Source: Caldilineaceae bacterium (GTDB lineage Bacteria; Chloroflexota; Anaerolineae; Caldilineales; Caldilineaceae). Taken from it: 64,000 nt of DNA. Below are positions 8,281-17,109 of the stretch, piece after piece (within the stretch, counting starts at the first letter, position 1; every line of letters begins with the position of its first letter). A model generated the notes under the pieces. That model was not told the DNA's origin. It saw only the letters and a program-made list of their open reading frames with translations, and ran no database searches. Location: the NCBI GenBank assembly GCA_026645575.1, contig JAPKMW010000054.1, positions 8,396 to 72,395 of the forward strand, written 5' to 3'. The position numbers and the translations under genes are program-made.

Positions 8281-9663
8281 TTATTCTCGTCGGCGCGCCT
8301 GCACTTCCGGCGCAAGCGGCCCTTCCACCGTTTGATAGATGGGGGGCCAAACAACCGGGGCGTTCCGACTCGCTTGCCCGGTCGTAGTATATTGGAGATA
8401 GAGCAGTTGCGGTTCAGGCCACTGGTGCCACATATAGTTGGGGACTTTTTCCCCATCCGGTGGGTTGGTCGAGCCATAGGGAAAAGTGTAGCGCCCGGAA
8501 GCTAACTCAATATTGCTCTGCTCCAAAGCGCGAATGATCTCTTCGGCCATAAGGGAATTTGCTCGTTTTAGCGCATCGGCGACTAACCAAAGGGCGTCGT
8601 AGGCTTCAAAAGCCGGCCCTTCCGGCCAACGATTAAAATGTTGTTGGAAGAGATCAGCAAAGCGTTGGCCCATTGGCGTCACGGTGCTAGGCCAGGGACC
8701 GATTTGGGTGACAACCGTGTAGAGGCCATCCGGCACCTGCTCCCAAAAGGTTATATCGTCCAACGCGCTAGGGGGAGCGACCAGCAAAGTACTGCGCAAC
8801 GGACCAATGCCGGCAGCCAACAACTGTTGTTGCAAGAGCAAACTGTCGCCATTGTGCAAGTAAATGACAACGGCATCCGGTAATTTATCAAGGGCGACAA
8901 TGCGGGCGATCAGGGGCGAAAAGTCGGTAGTTGGCAGGTCGATGGGAAAGACAACAGGCTTGATACCATAGGCCGGCAACAACGCTTGCGCCAATTGACT
9001 GCGCATCGTGCCATAGCGCGAATTTTCGACCAGGAGTACCGTCAACAAGTCACCATCCTGATTATAATCACCCACCGCGGCCAACCAGCGACCCATCATC
9101 TCAATCAACATCGAGCGGCTAGGGGCGATGCGAAAAATTTCCGGGGCCAGATCTGCAGTCACTTCATCTGCATAAGGATCGGCAAAGACCACAGGAATGT
9201 CGTAACGCATGGCAACTTCCTTGACGGCGAGGGCTACGTCGCTGTGGAAAACACCGACAATGGCGGCAACGCAATCGACGGTTGCCAGTCGTTCGGCAAA
9301 GAGGGCGCCCTGCGCCGGCGCCGCGCCCGAATCATAAACCACCAGGCGCACCGGTTTCCCGTTGATGCCGCCCTGCTCGTTAATCTCAGCCAGAGCCAGG
9401 TTCGTAGCGCCTTGCATGGCAAAACCAACATTCATAAAGGAGCGTTCCGATAAGGGGTAGAGTGCGCCAATGACTACTTCGGTGGCTTCGGCCAGTGGGC
9501 CGCGTAGACAAGCCGTTGGATTTAGGGGGGGAGGGGAAGGCGTATCGACAACAACCGGTTGTTGCACGGCTGTGGGCGCTTGGCGCCAACTGACGGCCAA
9601 TGCCAGGGCCATAGTGATAGCAGCAACAGGATACAAGATCAACCGATATGGTGGCGGTTTCAT
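8281..9663 (-). CDS. Branched-chain-amino-acid-type solute-binding protein
   Basis: The 460-aa protein has an N-terminal hydrophobic segment (LILYPVAAITMALALAVSW), a Pro-rich linker and a type-I periplasmic-binding fold of the Leu/Ile/Val-binding family. Recognisable segments are VVIGALYPLSERSFMNVGFAMQ, LALAEINEQGGINGKPVRLV and VAAIVGVFHSDVALAVKEVA (parts quoted). It should be anchored to the outer face of the membrane; there is no lipobox cysteine. No permease or ATPase gene is adjacent, so it may serve an unlinked ABC transporter or act as a receptor. The ligand cannot be told from sequence. Confidence 0.8.
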   Translation of the reverse strand: MKPPPYRLILYPVAAITMALALAVSWRQAPTAVQQPVVVDTPSPPPLNPTACLRGPLAEATEVVIGALYPLSERSFMNVGFAMQGATNLALAEINEQGGINGKPVRLVVYDSGAAPAQGALFAERLATVDCVAAIVGVFHSDVALAVKEVAMRYDIPVVFADPYADEVTADLAPEIFRIAPSRSMLIEMMGRWLAAVGDYNQDGDLLTVLLVENSRYGTMRSQLAQALLPAYGIKPVVFPIDLPTTDFSPLIARIVALDKLPDAVVIYLHNGDSLLLQQQLLAAGIGPLRSTLLVAPPSALDDITFWEQVPDGLYTVVTQIGPWPSTVTPMGQRFADLFQQHFNRWPEGPAFEAYDALWLVADALKRANSLMAEEIIRALEQSNIELASGRYTFPYGSTNPPDGEKVPNYMWHQWPEPQLLYLQYTTTGQASRNAPVVWPPIYQTVEGPLAPEVQARRRE

Positions 9664-10018
9664 AATACTTATCCAATAAACTTTGCCGCAACGTTCGTTG
9701 CGTTCTGTTGTCCCGCAACATGCATTGCGTTCTACTGAAGATGTTGCGAAAATTTGGCTCCTTCGGAGGTTTCCGTATAAAATTCAGGGGCGACTTTTCT
9801 AATGCTGTTGATTGCGAGTCTGCACAACTCCTATTACAGTTGTCCTCTTACAGTTGGATCCTGTTACGGGTAGATAAGTATAACAAGAGTCATAAAGGCG
9901 TAGGGTAGTGGTCTGAATCCTCCTGAGTATATCACCATTCGGGGGTTGGGTCAAACTCTCTATATCTTGTAGGTCGATTAATCAAATAAACAATATATAC
10001 GAAGGAGCGACAAAAACT
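9664..10018. other. Divergent intergenic region
   Basis: About 355 bp between two divergent binding-protein genes. It holds a small hairpin CGCAAC-GTTC-GTTGCG (9687-9702) and three TTACAG/TTACGG words near 9832-9867. A purine-rich Shine-Dalgarno GAAGGAG lies just before 10019. No convincing gene, and no promoter with good spacing, was found. Confidence 0.4.
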
Positions 10019-11026
10019 ATGAAACAACAATCTCGATTGATGCGCTGGCTTTTGCTGGTGGTGTTAGCAGGGGCGCTGGCGAGTGGCTGTGCAGCGCCAG
10101 TGGCGGCCCCCGGCGCCACCACCGGGGAGAGCAATGCCGAGAGCAATACAGCGGATGGTGAGAAGACCACAATTCAATTGGCAGTGAACCCCTGGTCAGC
10201 TTCAGAACTCAATGTCGCCGTGGCACAAATTCTGCTGGAAGAGCAGTTGGGCTACCCAGTGGAAACGGTGGAAATTGCCGAACAAGCGCAGTGGGCGGCC
10301 CTGGCCGCCGGTGATCTCCACGCCAGCCTGGAAGTGTGGCCGTCGGGTCATGGCGCCAATGTGGCCGAGTACATTGAAAAGCAAAAAGTGGTCGAAGATG
10401 GCGGCCCGCTGGGCGTCGTCGGGCGTATTGGCTGGTATCTGCCCACTTACATGGTGACGGAACACCCGGATCTGGCGACTGGTGAAGGACTTGCCAATCC
10501 AGAGAATGCCGCCCTCTTTGCCACCGCCGAAACCGGCGACAAGGGACAACTGCTCTTTGGCGATCCCAGTTGGGTCACTTACGAAGCCGATATTATTGAG
10601 AATCTCGGTCTCAATTTCCAGATTGTCCAGGCCGGCTCGGAAGAAGCGATCCTCTCTTCGCTCGATGCCGCCTATAGCCGCCAGGATCCGGTTCTCTTCT
10701 ACTTCTGGACGCCCCACTCCATCCATGCCAAATATGAGTTAACTCGTGTCGCCCTGCCGGAGTATAGCGAAGAGTGCTACGCCAAAGCCGAGAGCGGCGG
10801 CGTCGATTGCGACTACCCGTCCGACAATCTCTTCAAAATCTTCTGGCCTGGCCTTAAGGATGCCGCCCCCGATGCCTACACGCTGCTGAAGAATATGAGC
10901 TATACCACCGAAGATCAGATCAGCATGATCGCTGCTGTCGAGTTGGAAGGCCAATCGGTGGAAGCAGCGGCGCGCGCTTGGTTGGATGCCAATCAGGCGA
11001 CGTGGCAGGCTTGGTTGCCGAAGTAA
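10019..11026 (+). CDS. OpuAC/ProX-type glycine-betaine-like binding lipoprotein
   Basis: The 335-aa product has a lipoprotein signal (LLVVLAGALASGCAAP; lipidated Cys about residue 25) and an OpuAC-type binding domain. Family segments include TTIQLAVNPWSASELNVAV, AALAAGDLHASLEVWPSGH and AYSRQDPVLFYFWTPHSIH. Trp/Tyr residues in NPWSA, EVWPS and FYFWTPH are the kind that form the aromatic cage for quaternary amines. It would deliver glycine betaine, proline betaine or a related osmolyte, but no cognate permease or ATPase gene is adjacent. GAAGGAG precedes the start codon. A long palindrome follows the stop. Confidence 0.85.
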   Translation: MKQQSRLMRWLLLVVLAGALASGCAAPVAAPGATTGESNAESNTADGEKTTIQLAVNPWSASELNVAVAQILLEEQLGYPVETVEIAEQAQWAALAAGDLHASLEVWPSGHGANVAEYIEKQKVVEDGGPLGVVGRIGWYLPTYMVTEHPDLATGEGLANPENAALFATAETGDKGQLLFGDPSWVTYEADIIENLGLNFQIVQAGSEEAILSSLDAAYSRQDPVLFYFWTPHSIHAKYELTRVALPEYSEECYAKAESGGVDCDYPSDNLFKIFWPGLKDAAPDAYTLLKNMSYTTEDQISMIAAVELEGQSVEAAARAWLDANQATWQAWLPK

Positions 11027-11032
11027 GGATGA

Positions 11033-11095
11033 CAAGATGAGCGGGTGACACGGTGACTTCGACAGGCTCAGTCACCGTGTCACCCGCTCATCTTG
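11033..11095. repeat. 25-bp perfect palindrome between two genes
   Basis: Arms 11033-11057 and 11071-11095 with a 13-nt loop. It could act as a factor-independent transcription barrier but lacks a T-run on either side. The loop TTCGACAGGCTCA resembles that at 45728-45738 (TCGACAAGCTC), so the two may belong to one repeat family. Confidence 0.65.
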
Positions 11096-11146
11096 GCATG
11101 GTCGATTGTCATTCATGATTATACCATTCTAGATTGGGAGCAACGT

Positions 11147-11878
11147 GTGCAATTAGCAGGAAAGACAGCCCTGGTGACAGGGGGGGGAACAGGGATTGGG
11201 CGAGCGGTGGCGGTGGCCTTTGCCAATGCCGGAGCCAAGGTAGTGGTGACGGGACGACGGGAAGATAAGCTGCGGGAAACCTGTGCGCTGGCGACGGGGC
11301 CACACCCGATCCAGTTCTATGTGGCCGATGTGGGCAACCGGGAACAGGCGGACGCGTTGGTAGCGTGGACAAACCAGACGCTGGGGCAGATTGATATTCT
11401 GGTCAACAATGCCGGCGTCAATGTAGTCGAGCGCCGTATGGAGGTGCTAAAGCCGGAAGCGTGGGACTACATGATGAATGTTAATGCTACCGGTGTCTTT
11501 AATACGATTCACGGCGTCCTGCCGCAAATGCGGGATCGGCGCGATGGCGTCTTGATCACCATTTCGTCACTGGCCGGGGTGCGCGCCAGCACGTTGGCTG
11601 GGGCCGCCTATAGCGCCGGCAAACATGCGGTGACGGCGTTGACCCAGGTGATCAGTCTCGAAGAAAAGGATAACGGCATTCGCGCCACGGTCATCGCCCC
11701 CGGCGAGGTCAACACCCCCCTACTCGATGACCGCCCCGTGAAGGTGAGCGAAGAACATAAGGCGCAGATCCTCCAACCGGAAGATGTGGCCGCCGCCGCC
11801 CTCTTTGTGGCGGCGCTGCCCCCGCGTGCCCATGTGCCGGAGCTAATCATCAAACCGGTGACGCAGGTATTTGTGTAA
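11147..11878 (+). CDS. Short-chain dehydrogenase/reductase (SDR)
   Basis: The 243-aa classical SDR has the nucleotide-binding motif TGGGTGIG at residues 11-18, the NNAGVN motif, and a Ser then Y-x3-K catalytic set in ISSLAGVRAS...AAYSAGKHAV. It is an NAD(P)-dependent oxidoreductase whose substrate cannot be deduced. The GTG at 11147 is preferred: GGGAG lies 7 bp upstream and the product then starts VQLAGKTALVTGG, as in the family. The 54 bp upstream in the same frame overlap the palindrome and are unlikely to be translated. Confidence 0.9.
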   Translation: MQLAGKTALVTGGGTGIGRAVAVAFANAGAKVVVTGRREDKLRETCALATGPHPIQFYVADVGNREQADALVAWTNQTLGQIDILVNNAGVNVVERRMEVLKPEAWDYMMNVNATGVFNTIHGVLPQMRDRRDGVLITISSLAGVRASTLAGAAYSAGKHAVTALTQVISLEEKDNGIRATVIAPGEVNTPLLDDRPVKVSEEHKAQILQPEDVAAAALFVAALPPRAHVPELIIKPVTQVFV

Positions 11879-11882
11879 ATGC

Positions 11883-11978
11883 ACTCGTCCCGTAGGGACG
11901 CTTGCGTTTAGGGAAAAGGCAATCGCCCGATCATTTCGCTATCCTATCGCTAAACTCAGGCGTTCCTATGGGACGAGT
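11883..11978. repeat. GTCCCGTAGGGACG-family imperfect palindrome
   Basis: ACTCGTCCCGTAGGGACGC (from 11883) pairs imperfectly with GCGTTCCTATGGGACGAGT (to 11978), with inner words TTTAG/CTAAA. The same element, with the same inner words, occurs at 26835-26909. Confidence 0.65.
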
Positions 11979-12020
11979 CATCTACGCTATAAAATATGCA
12001 AAACTGCCTTCCGTTGCCTC

Positions 12021-12049
12021 TTGACATTCTGCCCCTGAAGCTGTATACT
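12021..12049 (+). promoter_or_regulatory. Sigma-70 promoter of the T-box/valS transcript
   Basis: TTGACA (12021-12026), 17-bp spacer, TATACT (12044-12049). Transcription would start near 12056, just before the T-box leader. Confidence 0.8.
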
Positions 12050-12055
12050 ATACGC

Positions 12056-12349
12056 AACAAAAATCGTTTTTTATAACAACAATGCACCGGAGGAGTACCC
12101 GCCAAGCCGTTGCCAGAGAGACAGGATCAGCGACTGGGAGTCCTGTTCAATGAGCCGTGGGGAAGGTCGCCGGGAAGGTTGGCGAAATCAAGATAATCCT
12201 ACATTATCCAGTTTGGTCCGGGTGCGCCCGTTATTGCGTCAGAGAGATAGGTTGTGTCGTTCCCGTTTGGTGGGCGACTGGCCTATAAGCAAGGTGGCAC
12301 CGCGGAGAGTCGCTTCGTCCTTGAGAGGATGAGCGGCTTTTTTTGTTTT
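12056..12349 (+). ncRNA. T-box riboswitch leader upstream of valS
   Basis: The conserved T-box sequence AAGGTGGCACCGCG is at 12291-12304, followed by a terminator-type stem and a T7 tract (12338-12344). Stem I can be drawn from CGCCAA (12100-12105) with TTGGCG (12179-12184), with an AGTA loop-E-like motif at 12094-12097, AGAGAG at about 12115-12120 and a distal hairpin ACAGGA/TCCTGT. An uncharged tRNA would pair its NCCA end with TGGC and stabilise the antiterminator, allowing readthrough into valS. The specifier codon is uncertain: GTC (Val) occurs at 12166-12168, but the position just after the upper helix reads GAAATCAAG (12184-12192). Confidence 0.88.
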
Positions 12350-12373
12350 CAGAAGAGATTAGGAGTAGGAAGT

Positions 12374-12464
12374 ACGCAGTTGGCCTGTCATTTCGCACCC
12401 CCTGGGCACCCGTAGCGAGAAATCTGCATCAGATTCCTCCCTCCGGTCGGAATGACAACTGCGT
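12374..12464. repeat. Palindromic repeat inserted between T-box and valS
   Basis: ACGCAGTT...TGTCATT near 12374-12392 pairs with AATGACAACTGCGT at 12451-12464. A second AG-rich repeat (GAGATT/AATCTC words) fills 12470-12535. Together they separate the T-box terminator from the valS start by about 220 bp. Confidence 0.5.
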
Positions 12465-12566
12465 AACGCCTGAGATAAAGAGATTGAGAGATTCGCAAAG
12501 GTAATCTCCCAATCTCTTAATCTCCCAATCTCCTCAAGCGACAGCAGCAGAGAGGGTAGAGTTGAT

Positions 12567-15284
12567 ATGACCGAAATTACCATGCCCAAAGCGTATGACC
12601 ATACGCAGGTGGAGGAAGAGCTTTATCGCTGGTGGGAAGAACAGGGCTTTTTCCGACCAGAGCAGCAGATGGGGATTGGCCTGGCTGATCCGGCACAGGA
12701 GTCGTTTGTCATTTCCATGCCGCCGCCCAATGTCACCGGGGCGCTGCACCTGGGCCATGCCATTACCAGCAGCGTTGAGGATATGCTGATCCGCTACTAC
12801 CGGATGCGCGGCCGTCCGACGCTCTGGGTGCCGGGGACCGATCATGCCGGCATCGCCACCCAAAATGTGGTGGAGCGCATGTTGGACAAACAGGGCATCA
12901 CCCGGCATGACCTGGGTCGCGAACGGTTTGTCGAAGAGGTGTGGGGTTGGAAGGCGGAGTATCACAGCCGCATCACCGCCCAGCAGAAGCGCATGGGCAT
13001 CTCCTGCGACTGGGGGCGCGAACGCTTTACCCTGGACGAAGGGTTGAGCGCGGCGGTGCTGGAAGCCTTTATCAACTTGTATAAAGAGGGGTTGATCTAT
13101 CGCGGCAAACGGCTGGTGAACTGGTGTCCTCGCTGCCAGAGCGCGATCAGCGATCTGGAAGTGGAGTATGAAGAGGAGCAGGGTACGCTCTACACCTTCC
13201 GCTACCCCTTACAAGAAGGCGGCTATTTGGAGGTGAGCACCACACGCCCGGAGACCATTTTGGGTGATACCGCCGTGGCCGTACATCCTGAGGATGAGCG
13301 CTACCGGCATCTGGTGGGCAAGACGGCGTTGGTGCCGGCGCTCAATCGGGCCATTCCAGTGATTGCCGACGCTTATGTCGATCCGCAATTTGGCACCGGT
13401 GCGCTCAAAGTGACGCCTGGCCATGATCCGAACGACTATGAAATCGGGCTGCGTCACAATCTGCCCATGATTAATATCATGAACCAGGACGCTACCCTCA
13501 ACGCCGAGGCTGGGCCGTATGCCGGCTTGGATCGCTTTGCGGCGCGCAAAAAACTCTGGGCTGATATGAAGGAGCAGGGGTTGGTGGTGCGCGAGGAACA
13601 GCGCGCCCATCAGGTGGGTCACTGCCAGCGTTGTCACACCATTGTCGAGCCGCTACTCAGTGAACAGTGGTGGGTGAAGATGCAGCCACTGGCCGAGCCG
13701 GCTATTGCCGCCGTGCGCAACGGCGACATCAAGATTGTGCCAGAGCGCTTTGAAAAGGTCTACTACCACTGGATGGAGAACATCCGCGACTGGTGTATCA
13801 GCCGGCAACTCTGGTGGGGCCATCGCATCCCCATCTGGTACGGGCCGGATGGGCAGACCTTTGCTGCGCTCAGTGAAAGTGACGCGCACGCCCAAGCCGC
13901 CGCCCATTACGGCAAAGCCGTGACCTTAGAGCAAGACCCCGACGTGCTGGACACTTGGTTCAGCAGCGGGCTCTGGCCCTTTAGCACGTTGGGTTGGCCG
14001 GCACAAACCGAGGATCTGGCGCGCTTCTACCCGACCACCGTGTTGGAGACGGGGTATGACATCCTCTTCTTCTGGGTGGCGCGCATGATTATGATGGGGT
14101 TGAAATTTACTGGTGACGTGCCCTTCCGTTATGTTTATTTACACGGGCTGGTGCGCGATGAACAGGGGCGCAAGATGAGCAAGAGCCTGGGCAACGCCCT
14201 CGACCCGCTCGACCTGATTGCCCAATACGGCAGCGACGCCCTGCGCTTCACCCTGCTCACCGGCAGCACACCGGGCAGCGACATGAAGTTGAGCGTGACG
14301 CGCATTGAATCCAATCGCAACTTTGCCAATAAGATCTGGAACGCGGCCCGCTTTGTGATTATGAACCTGGCTGATCATCCGCTGCCACTGGCGAAGGATA
14401 ACACGGCCTATAACATGTGCTATCAACTGCCGGCGCCCGACCAACTGGGACTAGCCGACCGCTGGATCTTGAGCCGGTTGCAAGCGGTGCAAAGTGAAGC
14501 AAGCCGCTTGATCGAGGGCTGGCAGTTGGGCGAAGCCGGTCGCCAACTGTATGAGTTCCTCTGGAATGAGTATTGCGACTGGTACATCGAAGCGGCCAAG
14601 GTGCGCCTCTACGACGGCACACCAGAGGAAGCGCAAGCCACCCGCCAGGTGTTGGCTTATGTGCTAGAGCAAAGTCTGCGCCTGCTGCATCCCTACATGC
14701 CCTTTGTCACTGAGACGATCTGGCAGAATTTGCCCGATTTGGGGGGTAATAATCGGGCCTTGATCGCCATGCAATGGCCGCAGGGTAATGAACTGGCCGA
14801 CACCCCAGCCGATGACGCCTTTGGCCGCGTGCAGGAAATTGTGCGTGGAATTCGCAATGCCCGCTCTGAATATGAAGTGGAACCCGGTCGCCGCATCGCC
14901 ACCCAGATCAGCGCTGGTGACTATGCGCCTATGCTGCAAGCCAATCGTGCGTTGTTGGTGACGCTGGCGCGGCTTGACGGCAATGCATTGGAAATCGCCC
15001 ACGAGTGGCCTGCCCCCGACAAGGCCGTGACCCTGGCCGTCGGTGGCGTGACGGTCTATTTGCCGCTGGCCGGTTTGGTCGATCTGGCGGCGGAACGAGG
15101 TCGCTTACAAAAGGAGATTGAAGGGCTTGAAGGACAGTTGCGCAAGATCGACGGCTTGCTCAACAACCCCGGCTTTGTCAACAAGGCGGCAGCCAATGTG
15201 GTGGAGCGCGAACGGACCCGCCAGCGGGAACTGCAAGAAAAGCATACCCAATTGACGCAGCGGTTGGCGGCGTTGGCAGGTTGA
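12567..15284 (+). CDS. valS: Valyl-tRNA synthetase
   Basis: The 905-aa class-I synthetase charges tRNA-Val. It has the HIGH signature as PPPNVTGALHLGHA (about residues 52-65), the CP1 editing domain with TTRPETILGDTAVAV, a WCISRQLWWGHRIP segment and the KMSKS loop as GRKMSKSLGNALDP. The C-terminal coiled-coil arm (LAAERGRLQKEIEGLEGQLR...) is typical of ValRS. Length is that of the full bacterial enzyme. It is monocistronic and controlled by the T-box leader upstream. The start MTEITMPKAYDH aligns with the usual family N-terminus. Confidence 0.97.
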   Translation: MTEITMPKAYDHTQVEEELYRWWEEQGFFRPEQQMGIGLADPAQESFVISMPPPNVTGALHLGHAITSSVEDMLIRYYRMRGRPTLWVPGTDHAGIATQNVVERMLDKQGITRHDLGRERFVEEVWGWKAEYHSRITAQQKRMGISCDWGRERFTLDEGLSAAVLEAFINLYKEGLIYRGKRLVNWCPRCQSAISDLEVEYEEEQGTLYTFRYPLQEGGYLEVSTTRPETILGDTAVAVHPEDERYRHLVGKTALVPALNRAIPVIADAYVDPQFGTGALKVTPGHDPNDYEIGLRHNLPMINIMNQDATLNAEAGPYAGLDRFAARKKLWADMKEQGLVVREEQRAHQVGHCQRCHTIVEPLLSEQWWVKMQPLAEPAIAAVRNGDIKIVPERFEKVYYHWMENIRDWCISRQLWWGHRIPIWYGPDGQTFAALSESDAHAQAAAHYGKAVTLEQDPDVLDTWFSSGLWPFSTLGWPAQTEDLARFYPTTVLETGYDILFFWVARMIMMGLKFTGDVPFRYVYLHGLVRDEQGRKMSKSLGNALDPLDLIAQYGSDALRFTLLTGSTPGSDMKLSVTRIESNRNFANKIWNAARFVIMNLADHPLPLAKDNTAYNMCYQLPAPDQLGLADRWILSRLQAVQSEASRLIEGWQLGEAGRQLYEFLWNEYCDWYIEAAKVRLYDGTPEEAQATRQVLAYVLEQSLRLLHPYMPFVTETIWQNLPDLGGNNRALIAMQWPQGNELADTPADDAFGRVQEIVRGIRNARSEYEVEPGRRIATQISAGDYAPMLQANRALLVTLARLDGNALEIAHEWPAPDKAVTLAVGGVTVYLPLAGLVDLAAERGRLQKEIEGLEGQLRKIDGLLNNPGFVNKAAANVVERERTRQRELQEKHTQLTQRLAALAG

Positions 15285-15291
15285 TTTACAA

Positions 15292-15330
15292 GCTCACTCG
15301 TAGCCAGTCTGTGACTGGCTACGAGTGAGC
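15292..15330. repeat. 18-bp perfect hairpin after valS
   Basis: Arms 15292-15309 and 15313-15330 with a 3-nt loop TGT. It may act as the 3' end structure of the valS message, but there is no T-run; the GACTGGCTA core resembles the other dispersed palindromes. Confidence 0.65.
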
Positions 15331-15351
15331 AATTCGTAGCAAAGGTGGATT

Positions 15352-15888
15352 ATGGGCTTAGCGGTTGAGCTACACATCGATCCGATCAACACAGCGCCGA
15401 TTGTGGCGTTGACTGAACAAATTTATGCCCAATGTGGAGGACAGCACTTAACCGGCATGGGCGCCCATCCGCATATCAGTTTGACCCTGTTTGCCCAACT
15501 CGACCCTGCGTCGATCGACGGTCTGTTGGCTGAGTTTGCCGCAACGACACCGCCTTTGTCGGTCACGTTCGCATCCGTTGGCGTCTTTCCAACGGCACAA
15601 GGGGTAGTCTACTTGGCGCCTGTGGTGACGCCCCAACTGCTGGCGATTCATGCCCGCTTTCATGCGCTGCTCACGCATCTGGCAACACCCAGCAACACTT
15701 ATTATCTACCCGGCAACTGGATGCCCCACTGCACGGTTGGTTTTGAACTGCCGGCGGACAAAATCGGGCAGGCCGTGACACTCTGTCAAGGAGCTGATGT
15801 TTTTCGTACCGTCACCTTGACCACGTTGCGGTTGATCGAATTCCGGCCGGTGCGCCCCATCTACACCTATCAGTTACAGGGAGCATAG
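15352..15888 (+). CDS. 2H phosphoesterase (2'-5' RNA ligase family)
   Basis: The 178-aa protein carries the two catalytic His-x-Ser/Thr motifs of the family: HPHISLTLF near residue 39 and MPHCTVGFEL near residue 125. Members hydrolyse or ligate 2',5' or cyclic phosphate bonds; the substrate here is not known. It is followed 3 bp later by the DUF6941 gene, so the two are probably co-translated, with the TrmH-like gene further along the same strand. Confidence 0.85.
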   Translation: MGLAVELHIDPINTAPIVALTEQIYAQCGGQHLTGMGAHPHISLTLFAQLDPASIDGLLAEFAATTPPLSVTFASVGVFPTAQGVVYLAPVVTPQLLAIHARFHALLTHLATPSNTYYLPGNWMPHCTVGFELPADKIGQAVTLCQGADVFRTVTLTTLRLIEFRPVRPIYTYQLQGA

Positions 15889-15891
15889 TCT

Positions 15892-16302
15892 GTGCAACTA
15901 GAAATCCTCACCTTTTGCGATGCCGCTGCCGAATATGGCGGGCGGTTGAATATCCTCGGTGCAACCGACACGGTAATCGCTGCCGATCTGCCGCTCAAAT
16001 TTCCCCATTGTGCGATTGTGGTGCGCCTGCGGGCTGCGCGCATTGAGGAAGGCGATCACACCGTGCGCTTGATGATCATTGACGCCGACGGGACACCCAT
16101 TCTAAATCTCGACGGCAAGATGGCGATCCGCTTTGGGGCTGGCATGAACGGCGTGGTCAATTTGATCATTAACGCCCAGCAGCTTGAATTTCGCGAGGCC
16201 GGTGAATACGCCATTGAAGTCGCCGTCGATGGCATCCAACTAGGTTCCTGCCCCTTTTATGTCCGTCGCCGCGACTTGTTGGAAGGGCGGGCCAGTGGGT
16301 AG
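15892..16302 (+). CDS. DUF6941 family protein
   Basis: A 136-aa protein starting (GTG) VQLEILTFCDAAAEYGGRLNI. The CDAAxxxxGxLNxLG pattern and the following CAIVVRLRAARIEEGDHTV segment match the DUF6941 family, small proteins predicted to be all-beta and of unknown role. The GTG at 15892 lies 3 bp after the stop of the 2H gene, arguing for coupling. No membrane segment or signal peptide is seen. Confidence 0.7.
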   Translation: MQLEILTFCDAAAEYGGRLNILGATDTVIAADLPLKFPHCAIVVRLRAARIEEGDHTVRLMIIDADGTPILNLDGKMAIRFGAGMNGVVNLIINAQQLEFREAGEYAIEVAVDGIQLGSCPFYVRRRDLLEGRASG

Positions 16303-16355
16303 TAAAAACTTTAGTCTTTGTCCCCGCCAAAAAGAAAAACTAAAGTCTTTACTAC
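16299..16355. repeat. 17-bp inverted repeat (one mismatch)
   Basis: GTAGTAAAAACTTTAGT (16299-16315) pairs with ACTAAAGTCTTTACTAC (16339-16355). It overlaps the last codons of the DUF6941 gene and lies just upstream of the TrmH-like gene. Confidence 0.55.
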
Positions 16356-16371
16356 GAGCTAGGCGCGCCTT

Positions 16372-17013
16372 ATGACCAGCTACCAAATTCGCCAATGCAC
16401 CAATGAAAGCTGTCGTCTCCGCTTTCCCATGCCGCCGGATGCCGCGCCGGGAGAACGTTGTCCGTTCTGTCGGGGCAAGACGGTGGTGGTGGCGGAGAGC
16501 AACGCGCCCAGTGAGCCAACTCCATCCGCGAATCCAGTAGCCCGTTTGCCCATTGAGGCGTTGCTGGACAATGTGCGCAGCCTCTTTAACGTCGGCTCGA
16601 TCTTTCGCAGCGCCGATGGGGCCGGGTTCCGCCGGTTGCACCTTTGTGGCATTACCCCAACGCCGGAGAATCCCAAGTTGGCCAAAACGGCATTGGGCGC
16701 CGAACAGGCGGTCGATTGGCAACGCTATCGCAATGGGGTGGATGCGGTCGAACAGTTACGCGAGCAGGGCTTTACGCTTTGGGCACTGGAAGAGCATCCA
16801 CAAGCTGAATCGCTGATGACGGTTACATTACCGCAACAACCGCTGGTGCTGGTGGTCGGCAATGAGGTGACCGGCGTCGATCCAGGGATTTTGGGGCGCT
16901 GTGATAAAATCGTTGCCATTCCTATGCACGGGGTGAAACGGTCGCTCAATGTGGCGACAGCTTTTGGCGTGGCGGCGGTGATTCTGTCCAACCGATGGCA
17001 TGAGACACTATAG
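16372..17013 (+). CDS. TrmH/SpoU-family RNA 2'-O-methyltransferase with N-terminal zinc ribbon
   Basis: The 213-aa protein begins with a small Cys4 module (CTNESC...CPFC, residues 8-31). The SpoU fold follows, with the knot motifs: motif 1 LDNVRSLFNVGSIFRSADG (conserved N, R), motif 2 LVLVVGNEVTGVD and motif 3 IPMHGVKRSLNVATAFGVAA. It would transfer a methyl group from SAM to a ribose 2'-OH of tRNA or rRNA. The exact target cannot be assigned. The zinc ribbon is an addition to the minimal family fold. Confidence 0.88.
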   Translation: MTSYQIRQCTNESCRLRFPMPPDAAPGERCPFCRGKTVVVAESNAPSEPTPSANPVARLPIEALLDNVRSLFNVGSIFRSADGAGFRRLHLCGITPTPENPKLAKTALGAEQAVDWQRYRNGVDAVEQLREQGFTLWALEEHPQAESLMTVTLPQQPLVLVVGNEVTGVDPGILGRCDKIVAIPMHGVKRSLNVATAFGVAAVILSNRWHETL

Positions 17014-17109
17014 CTGATTTAGGCGGCAGCGGATGGTCCTTGCATGTCAAGAGTTTAGCGATGGTTCAGAAAGTTGTAAAGGTTATCAGATACTATCTCA
17101 GGAGAACTT

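Noticed and set aside
12150..12332. 60-codon frame in the valS leader
   Set aside because: It lies inside the T-box RNA, whose conserved motif explains the sequence.
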